A stretch of DNA of 64,000 bases, taken from the NCBI GenBank assembly GCA_028753945.1, contig JAPNXP010000002.1:1488001-1552000 (forward strand), in the 5' to 3' direction. The first letter of the stretch is position 1. The number at the start of each line of letters is the position of its first letter. This DNA is from Hexactinellida sp. DTS-2022. Taxonomy: Eukaryota > Porifera > Hexactinellida. The notes beneath the pieces are model-generated. The model ran no database searches. It was not told the DNA's origin and saw only the letters and a list, made by a program, of their open reading frames with translations. Below are positions 22,606-34,338 of the stretch, piece after piece. The position numbers and the translations under genes were made by a program.

Positions 22606-22844
22606 TTATGAGATGAGGCCACGCCATAGTATGACGACTTAGAAACTCTATACGACCTCACCTCATAGGGATGTTATGTGTGTGGTTTCGTCCCATTCCA
22701 GAGACTCATCAGGAGAGCAACCCTCGACCACCATGCGTACTGCCCTACAGCCCTACTGTTATCTGTAGCGTACTGCCCATGCGTCCTTCCGCATGGGCAG
22801 TACGCATGGTGGTCGAGGGCGTATGGCGTGGCCTCATCTCATAA
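22606..22844. mobile_element. 239-bp palindromic MITE
   Basis: Inverted ends TTATGAGATGAGGCCACGCC and the inverse, plus an inner hairpin CTCGACCACCATGCGTACTG at 22722-22745 and its inverse at 22798-22818. Lies in a transposase intron; GC-rich against an AT-rich background. Confidence 0.8.
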
Positions 22845-23950
22845 CAATTGGAGAAGAAGATATTGAATAAAACTGACTTTAGATAACTGAACAACGGATT
22901 CTTTGAATGAGTCATCAATTCTCTGTACTCGTATAACAATCCATAGTGAATAAAGTGCCTGTTATTCAAATTAAGTAAAAGAAAAGATTGTCCATCAAAT
23001 CCAGTTTTACATTGGCAAGGACCGTTGCAATGTAATCTATATACTAAAATGAGCAAGAACTAATTAATAATTGTGAATCGCATTTATAAGAAAGTGTTTC
23101 AATTTAATGAAATACCTTTGTGATCTGGTAGCTCCTGCACTTTATTCTCTAGATACAAAATAATTCCTGTGTTTTCCAAAGAAAAGTTGGATGATAGATA
23201 GTCATAACCATTCGGGCATTTAGATTCTTCAGGGAATAGTTCATAGGGTAGGTTTAGTCCATCAGATATTTGTTTTTCATAAATTTGAGATTGCTTAATA
23301 TTGAAAGAAAATGGTACAGAAGCAGATGAAACTGTCTCAAATTTGATTTTTGGCTGTGATTTGTTAACTATATTGGGTTCACCTCCAACAAATATCTTTT
23401 CAATATGCTTGTTAAGCTTACAAAGCTTGCTACATGAGTCACAAAACCATTTATCCTCCATGAGCCTGAATATATGAATATCGTCCAGATCGTGCAATAC
23501 AATGGTACTCTCATTGATGATAAAATATTTAAATTCATTGAGTGTTTTTGCTTTTACTGTGCAAAAAGAATCGTAGTAATTGTAGTAACACATTTCATAG
23601 GCTTGGTAGTGAACACAATTTGTTGAAGAACAAGATTGACATAAACGCTTTGCAGTGTCGATATAAATAAAATAATTTTGAGTGAAGTTCGACCTAAAGT
23701 TCGATTTTAATAAGATACTTGTATTTACATAGAGTGTAAGATCGATTTAGTAATGGCGACGGATAGCCAATGTCATCCATTAGTAATTACTCAATCGAAA
23801 GTTACTTCAGTAAACCTCACCCAAACAGGTTAAAGGTACGCAGGCAAAAATGAATTAAATCAAAGGACAAAATCAATTAGGAAAAATCAAAGCAATTAAA
23901 ATCAAATTAAAATCAAATTAAAATCAAATTAAAGAATCGATTCAAATATT

Positions 23951-24790
23951 CTGCGCACCATTAACCTGTTTGGCGTACCATTAACCTGTTTGGCGTACCA
24001 TTAACCTGTTTGGCGTACCATTAACCTCTTCGGCGTACCATTAACCGCTTTGGCGTACCATTAACCTCTTTGGCGTACCATTAACCTGTTCGGCGTACCA
24101 TTAACCTCTTTGGTGTACCATTAACCTCTTTGGCGTACAATTAACCTGTTTGGCGTACCATTAACCTCTTTGGCGTTCCATTAACCTCTTTGGTGTACCA
24201 TTAACCAGTTTGGTGTACCATTAACCTCTTTGGCGTACCATTAATCTTTTCGGTGCACCATTAACCTCTTTGGCGTACCATTAACCTGTTCGGCGTACCA
24301 TTAACCTCTTTGGTGTACCATTAACCTCTTTGGTGTACCATTAACCTGTTTGGCTTACCATTAACCTGTTTGGCTTACCATTAACCTCTTTGGTGTACCA
24401 TTAACCTCTTTGGCGTACCATTAACCTGTTTGGTGTACCATTAACCTCTTTGGTGTACCATTAACCTCTTTGGTGTACCATTAACCTCTTTGGTGTACCA
24501 TTAACCTGTTTGGCGTACCATTAACCTCTTTGGCGTACCATTAACCTGTTCGGCGTACCATTAACCTCTTTGGTGTACCATTAACCTCTTTGGCGTACCA
24601 TTAACCTCTTTGGTGTACCATTAACCTGTTTGGAGTACCATTAACCTCTTTGGCGTACCATTAACCTCTTTGGTGTACCATTAACCTCTTCGGCGTACCA
24701 TTAACCTGTTCGGTGTACCATTAACCAGTTTGGTTCGGTGTACGATTAACCTGTTTGGTGTGCCATTAACCTGTTTGGTGTACCATTAAC
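23951..24790. repeat. 20-bp minisatellite, about 41 units
   Basis: Unit TTAACCTSTTYGGYGTACCA, almost perfectly phased at 20 bp; variation is concentrated at a few positions (CTCTT/CTGTT, GGCG/GGTG). A shorter continuation of three units is at 25208-25266. Confidence 0.95.
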
Positions 24791-24794
24791 CTCA

Positions 24795-25205
24795 CCACAC
24801 ACCATGCAAATTTGTTGCATGCAACAAGGTGACATCACGGTACAACAATGTGCATGCAACACAATTTCGTGCAACATTTACTTTAGAGCGACAATGTTGC
24901 ATGGAAATTACTCAAATACAAATGGAATAAATATTATTTTAAATCATTCTAGGTGGCTTGATTAATGGTACTGAGAAAGTGAGCAGTAAATTAAATAGGT
25001 ACACTAGAAAGTCATGAACTTGTGAATTCTTCAATTGTTTTGAGAAGGTGAAAAATTAGAACGAAAATAATCTGAAAAGCATGACTGAATTTCCATATTT
25101 GCGTGCAACAAAGTTACACGAAAATTGAACATTTTGCATGCAAAACAACATTCACGGTGCAACATTTCAACATCCACGATGCAACTTTGTTGCATCGTAT
25201 TTGGT
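24795..25205. repeat. TTGCATGCAA-rich insertion within the minisatellite
   Basis: Many copies of GCAACATTGTTGCATG-like words at both sides of a 170-bp AT-rich middle, inverted overall. The same words form 39985-40130. Probably a MITE inserted into the array. Confidence 0.6.
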
Positions 25206-26188
25206 AGGCTTTAACCTCTTCGGCGTACCATTAACCTATTTGGCGTACCATTAACCTTTTCGGCATACCCTTAACTCAGCATTCAGTGTAGCATTAACAT
25301 CCTTGAGTTTTAATATTTAAGACTACTTATTCTTGTATAATTCCTAATTTAACTAGTCCATTCAAATTCTTATGCGTACCTTTAACCTGTTTGGGTGAGG
25401 TTTACTGTAGTTATATTCCAATGTACTTAATTTATAAACTGATTTCACTCACCGCTAATAATTTTATATTGTGAAAGAAGTGTTATAGGAGTATCTTCTA
25501 GAAACCATAAGTTGGATTCTTTAAGAAGCTGGTGAGAGTATTGATAAACTACCGGGACTTCATATTGCCTTAATGCTCCATCATTGTAATCAACTACAGT
25601 TTTCGTATCCAGGATTGATTCATCTGTATCTGAGACCACCAAGGTCTCCATTGATATACGTGTAGTTGTGGCATCATCATACAGAATCTTTCTCCTCTTT
25701 TGTGACGGAATTAATATTTTTGTTGTGGTGTTAAATTCTGCCATTCAAATAAAACTTCTAGCTATGAATATACCAGCATTTCGGAAAAGATTATAATGTC
25801 GAATCAAAATCGATCCAAGATAATAGGTGGCATATTAATGAACTCATTCTCGCATGCGAATGAACGCATTCTTGCATGCGAATTGACGAATTTAATATAT
25901 GCAATTTCTTTTTTATGCATTTTGAATAGTATTATAAATTATAATTGTGATTTCCACATAAAATTTTAATTTTGATGACATCATTGTCAAAACGATGACT
26001 TTTTTCTAGGGCTGAAACGAATATACCGAATATTCGTTCGAAATAATTGAACGAATTTCGTTCGTTTTGAAATGAATATTCTTTTGGACGAATATTAGAT
26101 TGAAACTGATATTCGTTGACTACTTTTGGACAACAACATGACTTTTGTTTAGCTTGGAGAGATCGTAAATACAAATTCCTACCTAAAC

Positions 26189-26930
26189 CAGTGCTGCCAA
26201 CCTAAAATATCCCAAAAGTGGGACCTGTGGCGGGAGTTTAATCTAAAAGCGGGAGGTTGATACTCTAAAAGCGGGAGAAAAAGCGGGAGGTCAGTATTTA
26301 AGTTAAATTAGCAAGAATACCTGAATAAAAGGCATTATAAAAACATTTATCTACCTATCAATTAGTTTCTACCCTCTCATATTGAAATACGAGAATGCTT
26401 ATATAGAGCTGAGCTTTGTAGAGTTCAGATTTTTACCCATACTAAAAGCCCAGGCTTACTTTCTAAAGGTCAATTTCAAAGCTTGGGAAAATTGACCTTT
26501 CTCAGTGTCTGAATACACATACTGAAAAACTGAACTCTACTAGAGCTGAGCTCTATATAAGTAATTTCTTGAAATATAAGGTAGCAGTGAGCATTTTATT
26601 ATTATTATAAAATATATAAATAAATAAAAATTTCCTAAATGGGTGTTATAAAAATTTCCTAAATGATGTGTCAGAATGGAAAATTGGAAATACAAGATAA
26701 TATACAGAATTATGGTATTTTAAAAGAGACAAATTTGTTTCTGGGGTTAGAGTAAATTAGTTAAGTGAAGACTTCTAAAATATATTGCTTGTAATTATAA
26801 AATTAAGATCCTAATATTTACATATACAATCATCCAAAAAGCGGGAGGTTTGAGAGGGGAGGCGGGAGAGCGGGAGGAAACATCAAAAAGCGGGACCCTC
26901 CCGCCGAAAGCGGGAGGGTTGGCAGCACTG
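26189..26930. mobile_element. hAT-type MITE, nested
   Basis: Ends CAGTGCTGCCAACC and GGTTGGCAGCACTG, flanked by CCTAAAC (26182-26188, 26931-26937). Same family as 3716-4175 (AAAGCGGGAG motifs). Confidence 0.88.
26391..26568. mobile_element. MULE-type MITE, doubly nested
   Basis: Second copy of the 50-228 element, close to identical, between TTGAAATAC and TTGAAATAT (8 of 9 bases). Confidence 0.87.
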
Positions 26931-27299
26931 CCTAAACTAGCTGATTATTAGTTAACTTGTGTATAATACACTTTGTAACTATTATTTAACCATTGTAAGT
27001 TGTAACATTATTTAACAAGCATACTGTCCCTTGATATTACGTGAACCATACTGTATATTTAGTGATCTTCGCCTTATTAGCAATTGCTTTTTATACGTAA
27101 TTACATATTTATATATATTGTTCCATTACCAAGCTATTTTCAGCCCCCAAGCGAGCATTTAATGTTAACACCTATTTTCCAGTGTATTTTGTGTCTTGAA
27201 ATTGATATAATGCTTAGTCATCCAAACGAACGAATATTCGTTCGTTTAGAAAAAGGTTCGTCGTTACATTTTGAATATTCGCTCAGCCCTACTTTTTTC

Positions 27300-29040
27300 T
27301 ATCTCAAAAAAAACTAGACCAGCTAGAACTTAGCTCTAGACGGCTAAATGGTAGCCCCCCCCCAACTTCCCATACCCAAATAATACATTTCACATCTCTA
27401 TCTCTTCAAATCACATGAATGGATTTTGATGAAATCATTGTCAAAATGATTACTTAAGCTATTTATCGGTGTGAAATAAAATGTCTCTTATAGAAAATGC
27501 CGAAGTAGAGGCGGCGCGAGGATGGGGCCAGGTGGGGCCTGTGCCCACCTCATTAATGTAAGTGTGCCACAGTTTAATAGCCTCTGCCCCACCTGTGACG
27601 CATTAGTGCCCCACCAGTGGCGGCTGGCTAGGCCGCAACTGCGCCGAAGATATGATAGTCCAACACAATTTATAAAAAAAATACCCTAAAAGATGTGATT
27701 TTGAACCTTCGGCTTCGCAGCCTAGATTTAAAATCTGCAAAGTTCCTTATTGCTTCGAATAAGCGCCCAGGCGGCTATTGTTTTTGTGGGCCAAATTTAT
27801 CCTGATTTTTATTTTTAAAATCAAGAAAGTAATTTTATTTTCGAATAGTTCTCAACGACAGTAGAAATACCATAGTTGCCAAAATCAATGTAAATACACT
27901 CCAGTTATCAACTAATGTGTTTTTCCTTTATACCAATGCCATTATGAATGACCCGGCGCTTATTCGAAGCAATACGGTCTACGACCAAATTTTTGACCTT
28001 TTAACACCTCCATATATGGTTAAGAAATTAGTGGAAATTTAACCAAACGTTAGAAGTTGTTGTGAATATATTCTACACCTGAATAACGGTATATTTTGGA
28101 AACTACTATGTATTTGATACGTTTTCTTATCGTAATTGCATTTTGCAATGCAGAACAGTTTCTAATTTTCAAAATGGAGAATTGATCTTTATTCGAATAA
28201 TTAGCAATGATAGAGCTGAAAAGTGTATTATAACTATATAGGAATATGGTATCCAGGTATACATAGCACCCTCCAGAATTGTGATATGTCATCATCTGAT
28301 GACGTTATGGTTATTTTGGTTGCGAATTATCTTGTTTTTCTAGCATACTTTTAACATAGTTAAACGCGTTATAAATGTTCAAAATTGGAACATGGTTATT
28401 CCCAAAAGTAGTAGAATAAAATATATCGAAATTATAAATGGAATGTTGACACATTCCTCGGTTGCCATGGAAAATGTATATTTCCTAAAATGTGCCATAA
28501 CTCAAAAACTATGAATGTTATCTAAACTAGACTGGTACTGATCTGTCCAAAATAGATAACTTCCTATTCATCGATAATACATTTTATATGCCTAACTTCA
28601 ATAATTTTTGAGATAATGAGATAATTAACACTTAATTCATTATTATGTAATGACTCACTATCTCAAAAAAAATTGGACAATGGTCACCCTAAAGATATGC
28701 CAAAATCTAACATTTCTCATAATTCGTATCAAATTTTAACTATAACAAAGCGATTACCTGGTGTTTTCTCGTATCCACTACCCACCGCCATCCTCCACGT
28801 GACTCTGATAATTCGAATCAGCAATTGAAAATATAGGGGTTGTATTCTCCTAAGGATGTTCTTTCTATATATCAATTGAAATGAATTGATTGCTAACCAA
28901 TTATACGTTTTATTAACGGTTTTTCCATCTCCATATTGTAATTACTCTTTAGTTCATATTAATAAGTACCTTGCGCATGCCTCGGTACTTTTTAATATGT
29001 TTTTCATACATAGTTAGTTAGATCTGAAAATAATAATCAA
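27300..29040. other. Gene-free stretch of decayed repeats
   Basis: Holds a decayed MITE at about 27750-27990 (TTCGAATAAGCGCC / GGCGCTTATTCGAA ends, relative of 49674-49933), a relic at 28320-28690 matching the interior of the 55.3-56.7 kb foldback in inverse (GAATGTTGACACATTCCTC, ATTGGACAATGGTCACCC), and an inverse family A fragment at 28800-28930. Confidence 0.6.
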
Positions 29041-29047
29041 GTGTAGA

Positions 29048-30263
29048 ATGGCAACTGAGTTTGTAGAGGACATACGAGCAGCGACAGCCTGAGAGCTCGA
29101 ACGAATTCGAGGGGAAGTGAGGATAGCAAAAAATGAGTTACGTGTTCGATTCGACTATTATTTTGAATTGTTACGTGGGAAACACCTCGAACTGGTGGCA
29201 CAACTTGATGAAGTAGTCCATATTGCAGAGACGCAAGTGGAGGGTAGACATGTGATGCTAAATCGGTTGAATTTGGCGAAAGCTGATGTACGCCATGAAC
29301 TCAACGAGACTCTTATGATTGTGTCCCGAGAGTTGGACGAGAAGATACGGGGACTAGAGGCGACTGGATCGGATTCCATCTGTGTGGCTCGAGTGGCGTG
29401 ACGGGTGGTTGGAACGTGGCATGGCTGAATTGTGTCACTTATGTGAGGGCGTATCCTACGTGAACAGACACAACCCAGTGTGGTCTGGTGTCAATAGAGG
29501 AGAGGGACAAATGGAAATATATGATCCTCATGGCCTGTCAATAGACAGAGACAATGGGGATATATTTGTGTGTTATTATGGTGCTGATAGGATTCAAGTG
29601 TTCAGTAAAGAATCCACTTATTCGAGAACAATTGAATAGCAAGGAATGATTGGTCCTAATTTCCTAACTGTCTCACTCCATCACCTGCTTGTCAGCTGTG
29701 ATATTCCCCCTTATATCTACAAGCTAGATAAACTGTCTGGGACATTCTGTGTTGTGTTGAAACAGATCATGACCTGTGGCTGTGTGGTCTGTCAGTTGAC
29801 ACAGACACTATATGTAGGAATATATGGACTTAATAGCATATCTCATTTGAGTGTTGAGGATTTGAGGTCTGTCGATTTGACTCCACTCAACTCTCCACAT
29901 ATTACAGAAGACACTAGGTTATGGGACCTAAAATTAGCTCCCTCTCTATTTATAGTCCTGTTTGTTGAGTCTCCCTATTCTGTCCAATAATTCTCCAGAG
30001 ATGGGAACTTGATGCATTCGATTGTATTACGGGAACAGCTGATTGGATCGGACTATTTCTGTCTGGACAGACATCTGAATATTATAATTGGTGACAGGAG
30101 AGCTCATAATGTTAAGGTGTTCGATGGATAGGGACAGCTTGTCGCTACCTTTGGACACGAAGGGAAAGGACCTGGAGAGTTCAAATCTCCTCGAGGGATA
30201 GATGTTAACAAGGAGGGACTTGTTGTTGTTGATAATAAGCAGCCTATGCTACAATTCTTTTGA
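29048..30263 (+). pseudogene. NHL-repeat (TRIM/NHL-like) pseudogene
   Basis: ATG 29048 opens a coiled-coil region (ELLRGKHLELVAQLDEV, RELDEKIRGLEATG) followed, after a +1 frameshift near 29395, by beta-propeller NHL-type repeats: YDPHGLSIDRDNGDIFVCYY, then GPGEFKSPRGIDVNKEG and VVVDNK. Stops interrupt the frame at 29090, 29637, near 29990 and near 30130. No introns. The layout resembles the coiled-coil plus NHL half of TRIM/NHL E3 ligases; the RING and B-box part is missing. Intronless and decayed, it may be a retrocopy or a dead family member. Confidence 0.72.
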
Positions 30264-31225
30264 TTGTTATTTGTTTGTGCTAATTCTACTTAGTCAACTA
30301 ACTTATTGGATATTATCTAATCCTGATTCCTCATTAATACATAATTAGTTTAGTTCCATTTAACTTTTTTAAATTTAAGAATACTATCATATTTCAGCTG
30401 GGATAAAATGATATTACTTAAGTAATCATTTTACGAGTAGCTACAGGAACAGAGATCTCAGGATGCCACACCAGATGTCGCAGAGGTGTGGAGCAGTTGT
30501 AGATCTCTATTCACACAAGCTGTGGCACCAGCTAGCTGTACTGCAGGAGTTAATTCCAAACATGGCTTCTGGTCGCGTAGAGCTTAATTAAAGTTCCATT
30601 CTAAATCTCCTAAAATCACTAATTTTTTATTGGATTCATGGATACTATACCGACTCATGAGTGTTCCCTGTAAATTTCTAATCGAAATATGAATTTTCAA
30701 AAAAAATTACCAAACAAGTTTGCAGTATCCCTAAAATATCTAAAATCAGCAACCATCCTCATATTCGATTTTATTTCATTTATGGATAGTATACCTTTAT
30801 TCAACGGGGCAGTTCAAATTTCACGGCAAAATATTCTCTCCTTTTCAAATGAGCCACATTTTTATGCCACTTGCCTATGCCACGTTGCAATGAGGAGATA
30901 TTTTGAAAATCCAGCTATTTTAAGGTTTCAAGCGATATTTTTGGTACGTAGACTCAAAACTCAACGGTTTTCGACAACTCTCACAAAGTTCATCAAGATG
31001 AATAGAAGAACTAATTCCCATTCGTATAATAAAGTAGATACCGGATATAATCAGTGGCGGATTAACCACGGGGCACCTGGGGCACTTTCCCCAGTGCCCC
31101 AAGCTCTTGACCGGCCCCACTAAAGTCCTCAAAACGCAAATTTATATGTAAATACAGCTAATTTAATAAGTTTGAGAGATATGTATTTTACTAATATAAA
31201 TGAAATTAATGTGATACCACTATCG
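30264..31225. other. Gene-free stretch
   Basis: No supported gene. The distal 170 bases contain a hAT-like end with an inverted GGGGCACCTGGGGCACTTTCC-type block near 31070-31110. Confidence 0.5.
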
Positions 31226-32545
31226 TTATAACATCACCTTTCGGGATTTTCTTAGTGCAAAATCTTGGACGATTGATCGCATGCATGATGTGAAATCAAT
31301 TTTCCGAACAACCTCACACTTGATTGACATGAGTGAAAGGCAATTCAATCGATTCTGCCCCACGGTCGAACGTAGTTCATTCTTAATTCTTTTTAGTTGT
31401 GAGAATGTACGCTCTCCACTACAATTACTGACCATTAAGCATAGATAGAGACGAAGGGCGACTTCAATATTTGGAAATGTGGAAACAAAATCTTGTTCAA
31501 TAAGTAAATTATACATGTTGACTTCTTTGCTAGCATTTTTATAACCCTAATTTGCTTTGCCAGTGGCGTACGCATTAGAAAAGCGAAATGCACTACTTCA
31601 TCGGTCAGTTAAATTTCTAAATCAAATTGGTAGGTGCATACTAAAGTTTCGGCTGCTCTTCTAAGATCTTGTTCATCATTGAATCATCAATATGCTCCAA
31701 TTTCGAGAGGAATCCAAATAAACCGGAAACTTTACTGTAGGCTTTGATTCGGAATGTTATCGCACAAGTCAATTTGTTGATGATGACATCAAAGTTTTGA
31801 ACTTTGAAATTCTCCCGAGCGCTTAATTCTGTATAGTCTACAATTTCGTCCTGGAAAGATTTCGTTTTCTAACCCACTGGAAAGAGGAAATAGTTATTAA
31901 TTCTATTCCAAGACTTACAAAGAGGTCGAATTGCAGGTGAAGGGATGAAATGAACTCGCGTAAAGAAGAAAGCATGGAAACTGCACTATTAATGTCTAGT
32001 GTTTCTTTCTGGAGCAATTTACTTGTATTATTCATGACGGTCAATATCTATTACCACAGATTTGCCATCACACCAGTTTCAAGCTTCTTCATTTTTTACA
32101 GAGTCCTTCTGCTTCTAATCGTGTTTTAATAGTTTCATATTTGTCGCAACTGATACTATCAAGTAGACTAAAGATGGTAGAGTATCCTTTTACTATAGCT
32201 GATACTGCATCTGAATGTCCAGACCACCTCGTAGCTCGTGTCACTTAGTCTCTTCACGACAAACAATTTTTCCGGTTTCTATTTACTTTCGAGAAGAGAC
32301 CACCGATGTGTAGAAGATGAGAAAAATACCTACACATATTGAACAAAGTCAAAGAATGCAACTGCTGTTTGGCAACAGTCAACAACACATTGACCAATTA
32401 AGTTAAGAGAGTGCGCGCAGCAAGGGATGTATATAGCCAGTGGATTGACTTCTAATATATTTGCTTGCATTCCGTTATATTTTCCGCTCATGTTGCTAGC
32501 ATTGTCATATGATTGACCTCTACAATTTGCGATATCAATTCCTTT
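31226..32545 (-). pseudogene. hAT-derived ZMYM1-like transposase relic
   Basis: Reading on minus from about 32545 gives CRGQSYDNASNMSGKYNGMQ and AIYIPCCAHSLNL, characteristic of ZMYM1/hAT transposases, and then decayed sequence. The 3' part (31516-31226) holds the hAT dimerisation segment NCSGERTFSQLKRIKNELRS. Several stops and frame changes lie between. A CAGTGGCGGATTAACC-type end at 31052 on the 3' side looks like a hAT terminus. Confidence 0.75.
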
Positions 32546-32676
32546 ATCCTTAATTAATTACTATACAAGTTCATATATTTACTACTATACTAATAGAGGT
32601 TCCTATTTAGTGTCCTTCAGCTATTTGATATACTTATTTAGGTGTAACTTTAGATTAGAGATTGAAAGCGCTCCTG

Positions 32677-34338
32677 ATGTTAATCCAGATATTCTTCATT
32701 CTGTCTACTCTAATATTTCTGTTGCTTCTATCAGAATTCTCAAAGCTAAACATTGACAAATCAACTATTCCTTCCATAGCTCCTGTGGCTAACATCTCCT
32801 CCTACCTCTGGCCGTATCCCACGGAGGTGCAATGCAGCGATAGTGCATACTTAGTTCTTAACAATAAGGTTACTTTCATACTTAAGGACTCGGATCAATT
32901 CCCCAATGCATTCCCTATTCTAACTGATGCATTCAATGAGTACTATTCTATTATTTCCAATCTAACTAAGAGAATACCAGACAGCTCCAAGGAGACATCA
33001 AAATATTTCGTAGGCGTAAGCATTACTCAACTTAACATCACTCTGGCATCTGATGACGTCAGCTTGACATTTGACACTGTTGAGAATTATCATCTGAAAA
33101 TAGACTACCCGTTCTCCATTCTGACAGCAGGCTCTGTGTACGGAGCGTTGAGAGGAATTGAGACATTCAGTCAGCTGATCCTGGAGTATGAGAACAGTCA
33201 GCTGTTCCTGCATCAGTGCAACATAACTGATGCTCCCTTCTTCAGACACCGAGGCATTCTATACGACACTTCTCGACACTACCTGCCTGTTAGTGTACTC
33301 AAGCAGCACCTGGACATTATGGCCTGGAACAAATTCAACGTGTTCCACTGGCACATTGTGGACATACAGGCGTTCCCATACGTGAGCGAGGAGTTCCCTG
33401 AATTGAGCGCCAAAGGAGCCTACTCCCCCAGACACACCTACAACAAGTCGCAGGTCCAGGAGGTCATCAGCCACGCGAACAGGCGCGGGATTAGAGTGAT
33501 GGCGGAGTTCGACACTCCGGGGCACTCCATCTCCTGGGGGAAAGGCCAGCCGGGGCTTCTGACTGCCTGTTACAATAAAGAACAGCCAGACGGGAGCTAC
33601 GGACCTATCAATGCTATCTCGAATGTGACCTGGCCGTTCTTAAAGACTCTGTTCACGGAGATAGTCGGGGACTTTAAGGATCAGTACATACACCTGGGAG
33701 GAGATGAGGTGGACTTCTCGTGCTGGAAGTCTAACCCAGATATCCAGCAGTGGATGCAGGAGAATAGCTACACAGACTACGCTCGGTTCGAGGAGTTCTA
33801 TATCGGCAAGCTCCTCGACCTAGTGCAGCAGCTGGGCAAGAGCTATGTTGTGTGGCAGGAGGTGTTCGATAACGGAAATAAGATTAAGGAGGACACTATA
33901 ATTCACGTGTGGAAGGGGGGTAACAACTGGAAGAAGGAGATGGAGACTGTGACTAAGGCGGGGTTCCACACCCTCCTGTCTTCTTGTTGGTACCTGGACC
34001 ACATATCTTCCTCCGCAGACTACATCGGGTATTTCAGGTGCGACCCCGTAGACTTCTCTGGGACCAGTGACCAGCGGAGCCTGGTGCTGGGCGGAGAGGC
34101 GGCTATATGGGGCGAGTGGGTGGACGCGACTAACTCGCTGTCTCGCACCTGGCCTCGAGCCAGCCCCGCCGCGGAGAGACTGTGGACTGGCCCTAGCACT
34201 GTGGGTATATCCAACAGCGAGTTGTACGACAGATTGCATAAACACAGATGCAGACTGCTCAATAGAAACGTACCTGCACAGCCGCTAGGCCCTGGATTCT
34301 GTACCTATCCGTGGGTTCCTCCACAGCCTAAGTTGTGA
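32677..34338 (+). CDS. HEX: Beta-hexosaminidase (GH20)
   Basis: 553 residues from ATG 32677, intronless, close to human HEXA/HEXB length. Residues 1-20 (LIQIFFILSTLIFLLLL) form a signal peptide or anchor. A GH20 N-terminal (GH20b) region follows with YGALRGIETFSQL, then the catalytic barrel: RGILYDTSRHYLPV, NKFNVFHWHIVD, MAEFDTPGHS, the acid/base pair D343-E344 in LGGDEVDFSCW, VVWQEVFDNG and WGEWVD. It ends with the RTWPRASPAAERLW block. The family removes terminal GlcNAc/GalNAc from glycolipids and glycans in lysosomes. Potential N-glycosylation sites (NIS, NLT, NIT, NVT) are present. All catalytic residues are seen; the gene looks active. It cannot be assigned as alpha or beta subunit. Confidence 0.95.
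   Translation: MLIQIFFILSTLIFLLLLSEFSKLNIDKSTIPSIAPVANISSYLWPYPTEVQCSDSAYLVLNNKVTFILKDSDQFPNAFPILTDAFNEYYSIISNLTKRIPDSSKETSKYFVGVSITQLNITLASDDVSLTFDTVENYHLKIDYPFSILTAGSVYGALRGIETFSQLILEYENSQLFLHQCNITDAPFFRHRGILYDTSRHYLPVSVLKQHLDIMAWNKFNVFHWHIVDIQAFPYVSEEFPELSAKGAYSPRHTYNKSQVQEVISHANRRGIRVMAEFDTPGHSISWGKGQPGLLTACYNKEQPDGSYGPINAISNVTWPFLKTLFTEIVGDFKDQYIHLGGDEVDFSCWKSNPDIQQWMQENSYTDYARFEEFYIGKLLDLVQQLGKSYVVWQEVFDNGNKIKEDTIIHVWKGGNNWKKEMETVTKAGFHTLLSSCWYLDHISSSADYIGYFRCDPVDFSGTSDQRSLVLGGEAAIWGEWVDATNSLSRTWPRASPAAERLWTGPSTVGISNSELYDRLHKHRCRLLNRNVPAQPLGPGFCTYPWVPPQPKL

Larger units (their letters stand above)
23808..25407. mobile_element. 1.6-kb MITE hosting a minisatellite
   Basis: Inverted ends CAGTAAACCTCACCCAAACA at 23808-23842 and the inverse at 25374-25407, each continuing inward as GGTTAAAGGTACGC. 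The TTAACCTGTTT/GTACC words of these ends are the words of the tandem array inside. Confidence 0.82.
20777..25744 (-). pseudogene. KDZ transposase of copy 2
   Basis: Recognisable exons on minus: start exon 25744 to about 25450 (MAEFNTTTKILIPSQ); a SWIM-like exon at 23650-23113 with CQSCSSTNCVHYQAY and CDSCSKLCKLNKH; 23043-22870 with CKTGFDGQSF and NLNNRHFIHYGLLYEY; 22560-21826 with the IIILDGIAMGTTKRL motif; 21690-21425 with FSPGLLAMVCQHKKC and the catalytic-region VIIYDNACNLHTTC; and the last exon about 21045-20777 with FFIDRFHCTNHQCNP and NSQICEQMFSMLRRIATQ. Frameshifts are present in exon 5 (near 22450) and perhaps exon 6. The 23.8-25.4 kb interval, an intron of this gene, is filled by a MITE with a minisatellite. 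Confidence 0.75.
18110..25900. mobile_element. KDZ (Zisupton-like) DNA transposon, copy 2 (decayed)
   Basis: Same two-gene arrangement as copy 1: Ulp1/PHD on plus and transposase on minus, with matching exon borders. The subterminal repeats differ: ATTCGCATGCGA-type units at 18118-18185 and inverse units (CATTCTCGCATGCGAATG) at 25845-25895. Both families centre on the palindrome GCATGC. The exact ends and target duplication are not clear. It carries at least four later insertions. Confidence 0.72.
26007..27291. mobile_element. hAT-type element with perfect 8-bp TSD
   Basis: Inverted ends TAGGGCTGAAACGAATAT and GAATATTCGCTCAGCCCTA between CTTTTTTC at 25999-26006 and 27292-27299. ACGAATATTCGTTCG palindromes lie near both ends. 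No transposase left. A related left end is at 61073-61200 in a YAP intron. Confidence 0.88.

Noticed and set aside
23951-24790. Regularly spaced short repeats considered as a CRISPR array
   Set aside because: Units are directly adjacent without spacers; it is a 20-bp minisatellite in an animal genome.
33820-34245. 141-codon minus-strand frame
   Set aside because: Shadow of the hexosaminidase gene in a GC-richer stretch.
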